A stretch of 64,000 bases of DNA from Nostoc sp. UCD121. GTDB lineage: Bacteria; Cyanobacteriota; Cyanobacteriia; Cyanobacteriales; Nostocaceae. The DNA lies in assembly GCF_014222285.1 (NCBI RefSeq), contig NZ_JACKZS010000010.1, positions 16,211 to 80,210 of the forward strand, given 5' to 3'. Positions 53,428 to 62,681 of this stretch are shown here, one piece after another. Every line of letters starts with the position of its first letter. Position 1 is the first letter of the stretch. The translations under genes were made by a program, and so were the position numbers. The notes beneath the pieces are model-generated. The model was given only the letters and a program-made list of their open reading frames with translations. It did not search any database and was not told the origin of the DNA.

Positions 53428-54438
53428 ATGTCTGAATTTTTCTCTACTTATGAATCACCAATAGTCTACATGGTATTGGAGGCTTTATTAGGATTATCGC
53501 TTTATTTACCCCTAATGGCTGGACAATTATCTTTAGCTAGTCCTGGGTTTTATGCTTTAGGTGGATATATTGCAGCGATTTTATCTACAAAAGTTTTAAT
53601 ATCTAGTAATACTTTATTTCCTATTGCATTACTTTTAAAACTTTTTCCATCTAGTAATAATTTATTTCCCATTCCATTACTTTTATTAGAAATGTTGATT
53701 GCTGGTTTAATCTCTGGTATATTAGCTGTAATAGTGGGAATTCCGGCATTAAGGTTACGGGGAATTTATTTAGCGATCGCAACTATTGCTTTTGTAGAAG
53801 TTTTACGAGTTGTATCCTTAAATTTAGATATTACAGGCGGTGCTGTAGGAATTTTTGGGATTCCTCAACCATTTCAAAGCCAAATCGAATATTTGTGGAT
53901 TGCTGTACCATTCCTGTTAGTTAGTATGGTATTATTTTACCGTTTAGAACGTATTCGTACAGGTAGGGCATTCATTGCTATCCGCGAAGATGAATTAGCT
54001 GCCAGTGCAATGGGAATTAACCCCACTTATTACAAAGTTTTAGCCTTTACTCTCGGAGCAATTCTTGCCGGGATGGTAGGTGTCATCAGCGCTCATTTTC
54101 TCAATACTTGGAATGCTCGACAAGGTACTTTTGATGCTAGTATTACCTATTTAACTATCGTGTTAATTGGTGGTTCTAGAACTTTTTTAGGTTCGGTAGT
54201 CGGTGCGATTGTATTGAAAGTATTATTAGAAATTATTTTACGAAGAATCGCCGATATAGCAGGATTACCCAATTGGTTAGCCCAATTTTTAAGAGATGGT
54301 AGATTAATTATTTATGGTATATTAATAGTTTTAGGAACTATATTTTTTCCCCAAGGATTTGTAACTCCAGATATTTTGAAAAAGTGTAAAAAGCTATTAA
54401 TAAAATCAATTTCAAAGACATCCAAGCAGACAAGATAA
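53428..54438 (+). CDS. livM: LivM-type permease
   Basis: 336 residues, about 8-9 membrane helices. LEALLGLSLYLPLMAGQLSLASPGFYALGGYIAAIL starts the domain; IPALRLRGIYLAIATIAFVEVLRVV and REDELAASAMGINPTYYK, the ATPase-contact loop, follow. The short stretch SSNTLFPIALLLK / SSNNLFPIPLLLL (about 57-92) is an internal duplication, visible in the DNA as well. Second permease of the transporter. Confidence 0.92.
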   Translation: MSEFFSTYESPIVYMVLEALLGLSLYLPLMAGQLSLASPGFYALGGYIAAILSTKVLISSNTLFPIALLLKLFPSSNNLFPIPLLLLEMLIAGLISGILAVIVGIPALRLRGIYLAIATIAFVEVLRVVSLNLDITGGAVGIFGIPQPFQSQIEYLWIAVPFLLVSMVLFYRLERIRTGRAFIAIREDELAASAMGINPTYYKVLAFTLGAILAGMVGVISAHFLNTWNARQGTFDASITYLTIVLIGGSRTFLGSVVGAIVLKVLLEIILRRIADIAGLPNWLAQFLRDGRLIIYGILIVLGTIFFPQGFVTPDILKKCKKLLIKSISKTSKQTR

Positions 54439-54480
54439 CAAATAACCAATGACCAATGACAAGTGACAAATGACAAATAA
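54435..54480. repeat. STRR-type tandem repeat before livG
   Basis: Units CCAATGA, CCAATGA, CAAGTGA, CAAATGA and CAAATAA run into the livG start, so the ATG at 54470 is itself part of the repeat. Confidence 0.8.
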
Positions 54481-55240
54481 CATTGTTTTAGAAGCCAAAT
54501 CACTAACTCGCCGTTTTGGGGGTTTAGTGGCGGTGAATAATGTATCTTTTACAATCAATCAACATGAGATTTTTGGATTAATTGGCCCTAACGGTGCTGG
54601 AAAAACAACACTGTTTAATTTGATTACAGCTTTTATTCCCCTTTCTAGTGGAGAGTTGCGCTATCAAGGTGCTAATATTTCCCAATTACGTCCCCATCAA
54701 ATTGCCGGTTTAGGAATTGCTCGGACTTTTCAAAATATTCGCTTATTTGGTGAATTGTCAGCGCTAGAAAATGTAATAATTGCCCGACATTTAGATAATA
54801 AAAGTAATCTATTAACAGGAGTTTTGGGATTACCACCAGCGCGTCGGGAAGAGAAAAAAAGCAGGCGAAAAGCTTTACAATTACTAGAGATGGTGGGATT
54901 GAGCGATCGCGCTGACGAAAAAGCCAAAAACTTCGCTTATGGCGATCAGCGTCGCCTGGAAATTGCCCGCGCTTTAGCCTTAGAACCGCAAATATTACTC
55001 CTCGACGAACCGGCGGCGGGGATGAACCCCAACGAAAAGCAGCAACTGAGTGAATTTATCCGCAGTCTGCGAGAACAGTTTAATTTGACAATTGTGCTGA
55101 TTGAACACCATGTACCCTTGGTTATGGGTTTGTGCGATCGCATTGCCGTGTTAGATTTTGGACAGTTGATTGCTTTGGGTGAACCATCTATAGTTAGAAA
55201 CGACTCAGCTGTAATTGAAGCTTATTTGGGTAATGAATGA
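54470..55240 (+). CDS. livG: LivG-type ATP-binding protein
   Basis: 256 residues. Walker A GPNGAGKTT, the LivG insert (GIARTFQNIRLFGELSALENVIIARH), FAYGDQRRLEIARALA (signature region), Walker B ILLLDEPAAGMNP and the His switch LIEHHVP. One of two ATPases that drive the transporter. ATG 54470 is formed by an STRR unit. Confidence 0.93.
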   Translation: MTNNIVLEAKSLTRRFGGLVAVNNVSFTINQHEIFGLIGPNGAGKTTLFNLITAFIPLSSGELRYQGANISQLRPHQIAGLGIARTFQNIRLFGELSALENVIIARHLDNKSNLLTGVLGLPPARREEKKSRRKALQLLEMVGLSDRADEKAKNFAYGDQRRLEIARALALEPQILLLDEPAAGMNPNEKQQLSEFIRSLREQFNLTIVLIEHHVPLVMGLCDRIAVLDFGQLIALGEPSIVRNDSAVIEAYLGNE

Positions 55241-55255
55241 TAACTAACTTGAGAA

Positions 55256-56113
55256 TTACAAAATCTGTTGCAATTCCTCAATAGTATTTGCAGTCACAAC
55301 ATTTCGTAAAATTGTCTTCAAACGCTCCAAATCCTGAATCTGATTAATCTGTGGCATTAATTGTAAGCCGCGATCGCTAAATTTCAACTCTAAATTAATT
55401 TCAATCGCAGAAAGTATTCCTTGTAGTTCCCCGCTTGCTTTCCCGCGTGCTTCTCCTTCGCGTAAAATTTCTTGATACCAAGGTGACTCACGTAATACAG
55501 ACATATCCCACCTCATGATTTCTTGAACGAGCGTATTCTCTAAAACAAACGTAGCAAAAAAAGCTAGAACTGTTTCCAGTTGGTTTAGTTGTTCATCAGC
55601 ACGGAGAATTTGCAATGCTTCTCTAATAATAGATTCATTTTCACCACCTTTGAGAATGGGTACAAATGGCAGTAACGATGGTAAGGGTTGTTGAAAAGCA
55701 ATATTGACATCAATTTCCCACAGGTTAATTACCCGATAATCTTGTATTGCCCGTAATCCTGCAATATTTGATGCAAAGCTTGTGGGTATTTCGTTGTTAC
55801 CACTTTTAAGAATATTGATCAGAACGGGATATGTTGGTAAGTTATATTTTTCTTCTGCAAGTGCAGCATAAGCACGCATCCGACGTGGCATTTGGGATTG
55901 ATAGCGTAATTGCAATTCGTTGAGAAGCAAAAACTCTCCATGCTGGGGACTACTAACACGGATTAAAACATCACTTTCCCGGCTAATCCACTGAAATTCA
56001 CTATTTAGAATTTCCCCAGCAACAATATCAGGAATCTGCGTTACCCATCTTACCCAGTTATTGGGTGCGAGGCTGATTAATTTTTTGGTACTGACATCAG
56101 CAGGCTTCGTCAT
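55256..56113 (-). CDS. Rpn/PD-(D/E)XK-family putative nuclease with DUF4351-like end (copy A)
   Basis: 285 residues. N-terminal nuclease-like domain: FQWISRESDVLIRVSS, GEFLLLNELQLRYQSQMPRRMRAYAALAEEKYNLPTYPVLINIL, with acidic and Gln residues in nuclease order. C-terminal DUF4351-like helices are present (LELKFSDRGLQLMPQINQIQDLERLKTILRNVVTANTIEEL). It is a clear paralogue of the next gene, probably by tandem duplication. It lies antisense between two transporter genes. Such proteins are related to Rpn recombination-promoting nucleases; function unproven. Confidence 0.82.
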   Translation of the reverse strand: MTKPADVSTKKLISLAPNNWVRWVTQIPDIVAGEILNSEFQWISRESDVLIRVSSPQHGEFLLLNELQLRYQSQMPRRMRAYAALAEEKYNLPTYPVLINILKSGNNEIPTSFASNIAGLRAIQDYRVINLWEIDVNIAFQQPLPSLLPFVPILKGGENESIIREALQILRADEQLNQLETVLAFFATFVLENTLVQEIMRWDMSVLRESPWYQEILREGEARGKASGELQGILSAIEINLELKFSDRGLQLMPQINQIQDLERLKTILRNVVTANTIEELQQIL

Positions 56114-56206
56114 TAAGGTATAGATGCACTCAGTAAGTGAGATTTATGGTAACTTGAAATTTAGCATTACACGCAGAAAATGTTTATCAAAGCGCATCAG
56201 TGAAAT

Positions 56207-57046
56207 TTAAGCAGACAAAATTTTTATAAAATCTTCTAAAGAATTTACTGCGATCGCACTATCCATTAGAATTTCTAATTGTTCTACATTTTTGCCCTCA
56301 AGCCTTACTTCCACCTCATGGGTAATTTCGCCAAAGCGTTGTTCCAATACTCGGATTAACTGCCGTCGCGCACCCTCTTGAATACCTCTTTGCTCAATCT
56401 CGTGATACCAAGGCGATTCTCGCAATACTGCCATATCCCACCTCATGATTTGCTGCACTAAAGGCGTGTCTAAAACAAAGCTAGCAAAAAACGCCAGCAA
56501 TGATTCTAATTCGTTCAACTGTCTATCTGCTCGTAGCGCCTGTAGTGCGCGTTGCACAACTGATAACTCTCCCCCTCCTCGCAGGATTGGCACAAAGGGT
56601 AACAACGATGGTAGTGGTTGCTGAAACACTATTTCGGCATCGATTTCCCACAAATTAATCACGCGATAATCTTGGATGGCACGTAATCCCAAAAATTCCT
56701 GTTCGTAACTATTGACAATAGTTAAGGTGGATGAGGGCGGTAAAATGTTGATTAGTACTGGGTAAGTTGGCAATCGGTAGCGTTCTTGTGCCAAGGCAGC
56801 ATAAGCTCTCATCCTTAGAGGCATCTGTGCTGTATAACGCAGTTGTAGTTCATTTAATACCAGAAAATCCCCGTGAGTGGCGCTATATGCCTTCACTAAA
56901 ACATCTGTCTCCCGGCTGATCCAGTGAAATTCAGAACCGAGAATTTCTTTCGCCACAACTTCAGGACGCTGTGTCACCCACTGTACCCATGCATCGGGAG
57001 CTAAATTAATTAGTCGCTTGCTACCAATATCTGCTGCTTTTGCCAC
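56207..57046 (-). CDS. Rpn/PD-(D/E)XK-family putative nuclease with DUF4351-like end (copy B)
   Basis: 279 residues, sharing most of its first 200 positions with copy A (RLINLAPDAWVQWVTQRPEVVAKEILGSEF, FLVLNELQLRYTAQMPLRMRAYAALAQERY, YRVINLWEIDAEIVFQQPLPSLLPFVPIL). The end RVLEQRFGEITHEVEVRLEGKNVEQLEILMDSAIAVNSLEDF is a cleaner DUF4351 domain than in copy A. Same orientation, 93 bases apart. Possible duplicate origin and a drift toward different partners. Confidence 0.82.
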   Translation of the reverse strand: MAKAADIGSKRLINLAPDAWVQWVTQRPEVVAKEILGSEFHWISRETDVLVKAYSATHGDFLVLNELQLRYTAQMPLRMRAYAALAQERYRLPTYPVLINILPPSSTLTIVNSYEQEFLGLRAIQDYRVINLWEIDAEIVFQQPLPSLLPFVPILRGGGELSVVQRALQALRADRQLNELESLLAFFASFVLDTPLVQQIMRWDMAVLRESPWYHEIEQRGIQEGARRQLIRVLEQRFGEITHEVEVRLEGKNVEQLEILMDSAIAVNSLEDFIKILSA

Positions 57047-57223
57047 AGGACGCTTAATATATTTATCAGTAATTAATCGTACATTATAAAGATTGCAGTA
57101 TTGTGGCGTTGGTTTTTAAGTTTAAGCAATGTCTACGATAGGGTACATTGATGCACTCTTTTAAGAAATGTATGATTGATGTATGTTAGGTTTTGAATCA
57201 ACATTTCTGGATGTAAACCGCCG

Positions 57224-57955
57224 ATGAAAGCCGATAGTAGACCAAACTACACAATTTTAGAAGTTCAAGAACTTGATGTTAATTATGGCGGTATTCAAGC
57301 TCTGAAAAAGATTAATTTAATCATTCAAAAAGGCGAGGTAGTTACTCTAATTGGTGCTAATGGTGCTGGTAAAACTACTACACTCCGTGCCATATCTAAA
57401 GTAGTTAATTCTAAGAGTGGCGTAATTTTATATAATGGACATAATATTACCCGCCGCCAAACTCACGAGGTTGTACAACTTGGTATCGCCCATTGTCCTG
57501 AAGGACGTAGAGTATTAGCAAGGCAAACAGTATTTGATAACTTACTTTTGGGTGCTTATATTCGCTCCAATCAAGCGGAGATAAAAGCAGATATTCAGCG
57601 TCAATTTGAGCTATTTCCACGTTTGTCACAAAGACGCAATCAACTAGCAGGAACCCTCAGTGGTGGCGAACAACAAATGTTAGCGATCGCACGGGCTGTC
57701 ATGAGTAAACCACAACTTTTACTTTTAGACGAGCCTAGCTTAGGTTTAGCACCTGCGATCGTCCGGGAAATCTTCTCAATTATTGAAAATCTCCGTGCTA
57801 CAGGCGTGACTATTCTGTTAGTTGAACAAAACGCTAATTTGGCATTACAAATTGCCGATCGCGGTTATGTCTTGGAAGCTGGTTCTATTACTTTATCAGG
57901 CGCAGCATCAGAATTAATTAGTGATGAGCGAGTTAAAAAAGCATATTTGGGGTAA
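57224..57955 (+). CDS. livF: LivF-type ATP-binding protein
   Basis: 243 residues. Walker A GANGAGKTT, the LivF stretch GIAHCPEGRRVLARQTVFDNLLLGAY, signature TLSGGEQQMLAIARAVM, Walker B LLLLDEPSLGLAP and the His-switch region LLVEQNANLAL. Second ATPase of the amino-acid transporter. It lies 2 kb after livG, separated by two antisense nuclease genes, so it must have its own promoter. Confidence 0.93.
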   Translation: MKADSRPNYTILEVQELDVNYGGIQALKKINLIIQKGEVVTLIGANGAGKTTTLRAISKVVNSKSGVILYNGHNITRRQTHEVVQLGIAHCPEGRRVLARQTVFDNLLLGAYIRSNQAEIKADIQRQFELFPRLSQRRNQLAGTLSGGEQQMLAIARAVMSKPQLLLLDEPSLGLAPAIVREIFSIIENLRATGVTILLVEQNANLALQIADRGYVLEAGSITLSGAASELISDERVKKAYLG

Positions 57956-57988
57956 TTAATTAAATTAAAATTTGCGAGGTACAAACAG

Positions 57989-58552
57989 ATGGTAAAATCA
58001 CCAACTAAACCGCTAACTTTAGAAGAGTTTTTAAAATTACCAGAAACAAAACCTAGCTCAGAATACATCAACGGTCAAATTCTTCAAAAGCCAATACCTC
58101 AAGGAAAACATAGCAAATTACAGGGTAAGTTAGTCACAGGTATAAATGAAATAGGTGAAAGTCAAAAAATTGCCCTTGCTTTCCCAGAATTGCGATGTAC
58201 TTTCGCCGGACGTTCGATTGTCCCCGATGTTGCTGTGTTTGCTTGGGAACGCATTCCCTTAGATGAACGTGGAGAGGTAGCAAATGTTTTTCACACATAT
58301 CCAGACTGGACAATTGAGATTCTTTCGCCAGATCAAAGCCAGACTAAAGTAACCGGAAATATTCTACATTGTTTAAAACATGGTAGTCGTTTAGGTTGGT
58401 TAATTGATCCAGGCGATCGCTCTGTTTTAGTTTATCCACCAAAGCAGCAACCAGAACTTTTACAAGAAGAACAAGAAATATTACCAGTTCCCGATTTAGT
58501 TAGCGGCTTTCAATTAACTGTAGGGCAATTATTTGGATGGCTGAAGTTATAA
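57989..58552 (+). CDS. Uma2-family (DUF820) endonuclease-like protein
   Basis: 187 residues. LTLEEFLKLPETKPSSEYINGQI, RSIVPDVAVFAWERIP, DWTIEILSPDQSQTKVTGNILHCLKHGSRLGWLIDP: the PD-(D/E)XK pattern with Asp, Glu-Ile and Gly-Asn-Ile-(K/H). Directly after livF (33 bases). Role unproven. Confidence 0.88.
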   Translation: MVKSPTKPLTLEEFLKLPETKPSSEYINGQILQKPIPQGKHSKLQGKLVTGINEIGESQKIALAFPELRCTFAGRSIVPDVAVFAWERIPLDERGEVANVFHTYPDWTIEILSPDQSQTKVTGNILHCLKHGSRLGWLIDPGDRSVLVYPPKQQPELLQEEQEILPVPDLVSGFQLTVGQLFGWLKL

Positions 58553-58586
58553 GCAATTGTATTGTATAGATATAATATCTGGCTTT

Positions 58587-58934
58587 ATGTCATTTATAGA
58601 GAGATTTAATCAGCTTGCAGCCATTCTTTCTCAGGAACTGGGTGTGCAAACAAAGTATATTACTCTTAATACACGGCTTCGGGAAGATCTAAAAATAGAT
58701 GGCGATGATGTTGATGTACTATTTTGTAAAATCGTTGAACAGTTTGGCGTAGATTGGCAAGGATTTGTTTTTTACCGCTACTTCCATGAAGAACCACATT
58801 TATTTTCTTTACTTTTTGAATCTTACTATCGCAAACGTTACGGTACGCTCAAAACAATTACCATCAGCCATCTACTATCAGTTATTGAGCGTGGAGTTTG
58901 GTTTGAACCGTCCCAATCTGGTACTTACATTTAA
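58587..58934 (+). CDS. DUF1493-like (acyl carrier-like) protein
   Basis: 115 residues from ATG 58587 (MSFIERFNQ). An acyl-carrier-like helix pattern, TRLREDLKIDGDDVDVLFCKIVEQFGVDWQGFVFYRYF, is followed by LKTITISHLLSVIERGVW, which matches DUF1493. The phosphopantetheine Ser of true carriers is replaced by Gly (DGDDVD). Function unknown. Confidence 0.68.
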   Translation: MSFIERFNQLAAILSQELGVQTKYITLNTRLREDLKIDGDDVDVLFCKIVEQFGVDWQGFVFYRYFHEEPHLFSLLFESYYRKRYGTLKTITISHLLSVIERGVWFEPSQSGTYI

Positions 58935-59099
58935 ATTCATTACACAATATTAACTAATTTATACTGATAACTTTTCCAAATCATTTATATTATTACAAAT
59001 TATTACAAATAATGTTTTATATTAATATTTGCAGCCCTCCTTGCAGATATCTATATATTTGTTTAGCGGGGAATTCTATTCACCGGAATAATTCAACCC

Positions 59100-59747
59100 A
59101 TGAGTCAAATAGTCTGGATAGCAAGACACGCTAACCGCCTCGATTTCGTAAACCCCGATTGGTTTCTCACCGCCGAACGACGCTACGATCCGCCCTTGTC
59201 TGATGATGGTATGGTGCAGGCACAACAGTTAGCTAGACGATTGAAAAAAGAAAATATTAGTCATATTTTCGCTTCCCCTTTTCTGCGAACCGTACAGACG
59301 GCAAATGCAGTTGCAGAATTGCTCAACCTGCCAATTAAATTGGAAACAGGTTTGAGTGAATGGCTAAATCCAGTTTGGATGACAGAAGAACCCGAAAGAC
59401 TCTCAACTCCAGCATTAGCAAAATTATTCCCCAGAATTGACACCAGCTATACTTCGCGCATCGCCGCCAAATATCCTGAAACTCACGAAAAAGTGCGAGA
59501 GCGTTCTGGGCAAACTGCCAGATGTTTAGCTACTGAGTTCTTTCCAGAGGATATCCTGCTAGTAGCACATGGGGCATCTGTATTGGGGGGAGCAATGGGG
59601 CTAGTGGGAGAAATTGCCAAAACAGAAGTCAAGGCTTCTTTATGTTCGTTGGTAAAAGTGGTACGCGAAGATCCAGAGTGGTTATTAGAACTAACGGGAG
59701 ATACTTCCCATTTAACCCACATAGAAGAAGTTATTCGATTTGCTTAA
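59100..59747 (+). CDS. Histidine-phosphatase (phosphoglycerate mutase-like) protein
   Basis: 215 residues. Catalytic ARHANR (Arg-9, His-10, Arg-13), FASPFLRTVQTANAVAELL with the second Arg, Glu in GLSEWLNP, and the second His in LLVAHGASV (near residue 157). A phosphatase of sugar phosphates, signalling molecules or proteins; target unknown. Glucokinase follows on the same strand after 84 bases, so a sugar-phosphate role is possible. Confidence 0.88.
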   Translation: MSQIVWIARHANRLDFVNPDWFLTAERRYDPPLSDDGMVQAQQLARRLKKENISHIFASPFLRTVQTANAVAELLNLPIKLETGLSEWLNPVWMTEEPERLSTPALAKLFPRIDTSYTSRIAAKYPETHEKVRERSGQTARCLATEFFPEDILLVAHGASVLGGAMGLVGEIAKTEVKASLCSLVKVVREDPEWLLELTGDTSHLTHIEEVIRFA

Positions 59748-59831
59748 ACCTCTGATAGAGATTTGTGTTCATAGGTTCTGCTAGGTTGGGTATATCCTAC
59801 AAATTAAGTCATTAATCCGCGAATAAGTTCT

Positions 59832-60857
59832 ATGACATTGTTACTAGCAGGAGACATCGGCGGTACGAAAACTATTCTGCGATTGGTTGAAACATCAGAT
59901 TCACCAGCTTTACATACTATTTATCAGGAAAGTTACCACAGTGCTGATTTTCCCGATTTAGTACCCATAGTGCAGAAGTTTTTGGTCAAAGCTAATACAC
60001 CAATACCAGAAAAGGCTTGTTTTGCGATCGCAGGGCCTATTGTCAAAAATACTGCCAAACTAACCAATTTAGCCTGGTTCCTAGATACCGAACGTTTAGA
60101 AGAAGAATTGGGTATCCCACATATTTCTTTGATTAACGACTTCGCCGCCGTTGGCTATGGCATTTCAGGTTTACAAAAGCAAGACTTACACACGTTGCAA
60201 GTTGGCAAACCTCAACCCGACACCCCTATTGGAATTATTGGTGCTGGTACTGGTTTAGGACAAGGATTTTTAATTAAGCAGGGAAACCAATATCAAGTTT
60301 TTCCCTCAGAAGGTGGACACGCTGACTTTGCCCCTCGAAACGAGATCGAGTTTCAATTGTTGAAATACCTGCTGGATAAACATGATATCCAACGCATTTC
60401 TGTAGAACGGGTAGTTTCTGGAATGGGAATTGTGGCGATTTACCAATTTTTGCGCGATCGCAAATTTGCCGCCGAATCACCAGATATCGCCAAAATCGTC
60501 AGAACTTGGGAACAAGAAGCCGGACAAGAAGAGAAAAGTGTCGATCCCGGTGCTGCTATTGGTACTGCTGCATTGCAAGGTAGCGATCGCCTTTGTGAAC
60601 AAACCTTGCAATTATTTATAGAAGCTTATGGTGCAGAAGCTGGCAATCTCGCCCTTAAACTCCTACCTTATGGTGGCTTATACATCGCTGGTGGGATTGC
60701 GCCTAAAATTCTCCCCTTAATTCAAAATAGCGGTTTCTTGTTAAACTTCACCCAAAAAGGCAGGATGCGCCGCCTCCTCGAAGAAATACCTGTGTATATT
60801 ATCCTCAACCCGCAAGTGGGGTTAATAGGTGCTGCTTTATGCGCTGCTAGGTTATAA
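59832..60857 (+). CDS. glk: Glucokinase
   Basis: Phosphorylates glucose with ATP in the cytosol. 341 residues, the non-ROK bacterial glucokinase. GDIGGTKT (phosphate-binding loop) is at the start, then ACFAIAGPI, the catalytic SLINDFAAVGYG and GAGTGLGQGF, and SEGGHADFAPRNEIEFQLL. Short gap to the histidine phosphatase gene, and the next exported protein gene begins 45 bases later. Confidence 0.93.
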   Translation: MTLLLAGDIGGTKTILRLVETSDSPALHTIYQESYHSADFPDLVPIVQKFLVKANTPIPEKACFAIAGPIVKNTAKLTNLAWFLDTERLEEELGIPHISLINDFAAVGYGISGLQKQDLHTLQVGKPQPDTPIGIIGAGTGLGQGFLIKQGNQYQVFPSEGGHADFAPRNEIEFQLLKYLLDKHDIQRISVERVVSGMGIVAIYQFLRDRKFAAESPDIAKIVRTWEQEAGQEEKSVDPGAAIGTAALQGSDRLCEQTLQLFIEAYGAEAGNLALKLLPYGGLYIAGGIAPKILPLIQNSGFLLNFTQKGRMRRLLEEIPVYIILNPQVGLIGAALCAARL

Positions 60858-60902
60858 CAGCTAGCATCATCAGTGAGATTAGCATCTCAAAAGGTAAAAC
60901 TT

Positions 60903-61505
60903 ATGACAGTTAAAAGTCTGTTACCGTTAATCGCCGCCACCTTTATCTGTGGTGGTTCTATTCTCGTGGAAGCGCGTCAACCTAAACCTCCGGCGGTTAT
61001 TGTCAAACCAGCCGTCCCTAAAATCGTGCAGCCACAATGGAAGGTATACACCGCTCCAGATGGTCGCTTTACTATTTTGATGCCGGGAAGACCCAACAGA
61101 AATACCGAATTCCAAAAAACTTATATGGGGGAAATTACCTTAGAAATATTTGCCGCACAACCGCCAAAACAGGAAGTAGCATACATAGTTGTTTACAATG
61201 ATTTTCCTTATAGTTATGGTAAAATAACTGACCCACAAGCTGTACTGAATAATGCACGAGATATGGCTTTAAAGACTACGAAAAGCAATTTAATTAGTCA
61301 AAGAAATATTCGTAGTTATAATAATCATCCTGGCAAAGAAATTGAGTACATCAATTCTGGAGGAAAAATCACTAAAAGTAGAATGTATGTTGCCGAAGGA
61401 AGGTTATATCAAGTAATGGCAATAACTACAAAAAAACAGCAGAAGACATTAGCTAAAACTATTACTGGGTATTTAAATTCATTCAATCTAGTTTTGAAAA
61501 AGTGA
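60903..61505 (+). CDS. Exported protein of unknown function
   Basis: 200 residues from ATG 60903 (MTVKSLLPLIAAT), with AAAGG about 9 bases upstream. The signal peptide ends near EA before RQPKPP. A Pro/Val/Lys spacer (PPAVIVKPAVPKIVQPQ) precedes an alpha/beta domain (WKVYTAPDGRFTILMPGRPN, EEVAYIVVYNDFPY-like, AEGRLYQVMAITTKKQQ), the pattern of small periplasmic proteins common in cyanobacteria. No enzyme motif recognised. It follows glk closely. Confidence 0.75.
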   Translation: MTVKSLLPLIAATFICGGSILVEARQPKPPAVIVKPAVPKIVQPQWKVYTAPDGRFTILMPGRPNRNTEFQKTYMGEITLEIFAAQPPKQEVAYIVVYNDFPYSYGKITDPQAVLNNARDMALKTTKSNLISQRNIRSYNNHPGKEIEYINSGGKITKSRMYVAEGRLYQVMAITTKKQQKTLAKTITGYLNSFNLVLKK

Positions 61506-62060
61506 ATTGAAGAAGAATTCTGACTCCTGAATTCAGGAGTCAGAATTCAGGAGTCAGAATGGGCTAAACCTTAGCTATCCGCTAACAGGAGTCAGAATCA
61601 AGACGCGCCACTCGAATACTCGCTAACGCGGACTCGCTAACGCTTCTCTACGAGACGCAACGCGTTCGCTATCAGTCGGGGATTCAGACCCGCGACTTTC
61701 TTATTGACCACCAAATTTTCTTGTTTTGTGGGGGTCTTAAACCCGATTATTCAGATGCTCTCTACGAGACGCTAAAAGCGTAGCTTGCTTCTCTGAAAGA
61801 GTACGCAGACTCGTTAATGCTGCGCTATCCGCTTTTTCGTTCAGAATTCATTCTGAATTCTGTTCGATAAAAAATCTTGGATTTTCGCTAATAAGATTTT
61901 TCCATTAACTCCTAAATTCTGCTCTATTTTAATTATTTAATTTTTTTAGTTCATGTCATGCAATTTATACGCTACTCAACCGCTTACTCAAACATGATTT
62001 CTAACACTAGGATGTCATACTAAAAATGATTAGCAAATTATACACAACCAAGTGAAATAA
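61506..62060. repeat. Repeat-filled spacer with a 34-bp perfect palindrome
   Basis: 61515-61548 is a perfect 34-bp palindrome (EcoRI-like GAATTC at both ends and at its centre). Bases 61547-61586 are the inverted copy of 10755-10794. From 61620 to about 61850 the DNA is a patchwork of ACGAGACGC, GCGTAGCTTGC and TCGCTAACGC-type repeats. No gene seen in 555 bases. Confidence 0.8.
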
Positions 62061-62440
62061 ATGGCTGATATTATTGATCGTGCCGTTAACGCTGGTTCTT
62101 TTAGTACCCTAGTTGATGCAATTAAGGCTGCCAATCTTATAGATACTCTCAAAGGGGTTGACTCATTTATCGCCTCTGCATCTACAGATCAAGCATTCGC
62201 AAAGCTTCCAGTCGGTACTGTAGAGACATTGCTTGAAAATATTAATAAGATACAGGAACTCCTGACGTATCACGTTGTTTCCGGTAAGGTGATGCCCATA
62301 AAGCCGATTGAAGGTTCAAGTTTTAAAATTGACCCTTTCAATAGTTTCAATGCAGATTATAATTCACAGGCTCAAAATCCGATGCTGCTGATGATAACTG
62401 TGTCATCCACATCATTGTTGATTCCTCGATAAATATATAG
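62061..62440 (+). pseudogene. Fasciclin-domain gene with a frameshift
   Basis: The frame starts well, [30 protein letters not shown] then [22 protein letters not shown], the normal first three quarters of a single-domain cyanobacterial fasciclin protein. From about 62370 (run CAAAATCC) the family end [16 protein letters not shown] is found only in another frame, which closes at TAG 62438-62440. The original frame ends in unrelated residues at 62430-62432. There is therefore one indel, either a true mutation or a base-call error. Fasciclin proteins are adhesion or surface proteins; this copy lacks a signal peptide. Confidence 0.72.
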
Positions 62441-62453
62441 ATAGATAGCGAAT

Positions 62454-62571
62454 CAATACGGTTCGGTTAAGAGAAGAGACGCGATAAATCGCCATCTCTA
62501 CAAAGGACTGCCATTTATAGCGTCTTTGTGATCTATAACTTTCATCAAAAAACTTTATCCGAACCGTATTG
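62454..62571. mobile_element. MITE-like element with CAATACGGTTCGG ends
   Basis: 118 bp with perfect 13-bp inverted ends. The inside carries AGACGCGATAAATCGCC, which also occurs at about 21573-21589, so a partial relic may exist there. Confidence 0.8.
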
Positions 62572-62681
62572 GATGGCGAATAACATCTGTGAGGTAGAAA
62601 CTATTTATAGTCATTACCTCATTACTATCTATATATATTTTAAGTAGCTCAAATTTTCTTAGATATTAGACCTCTATCCTA

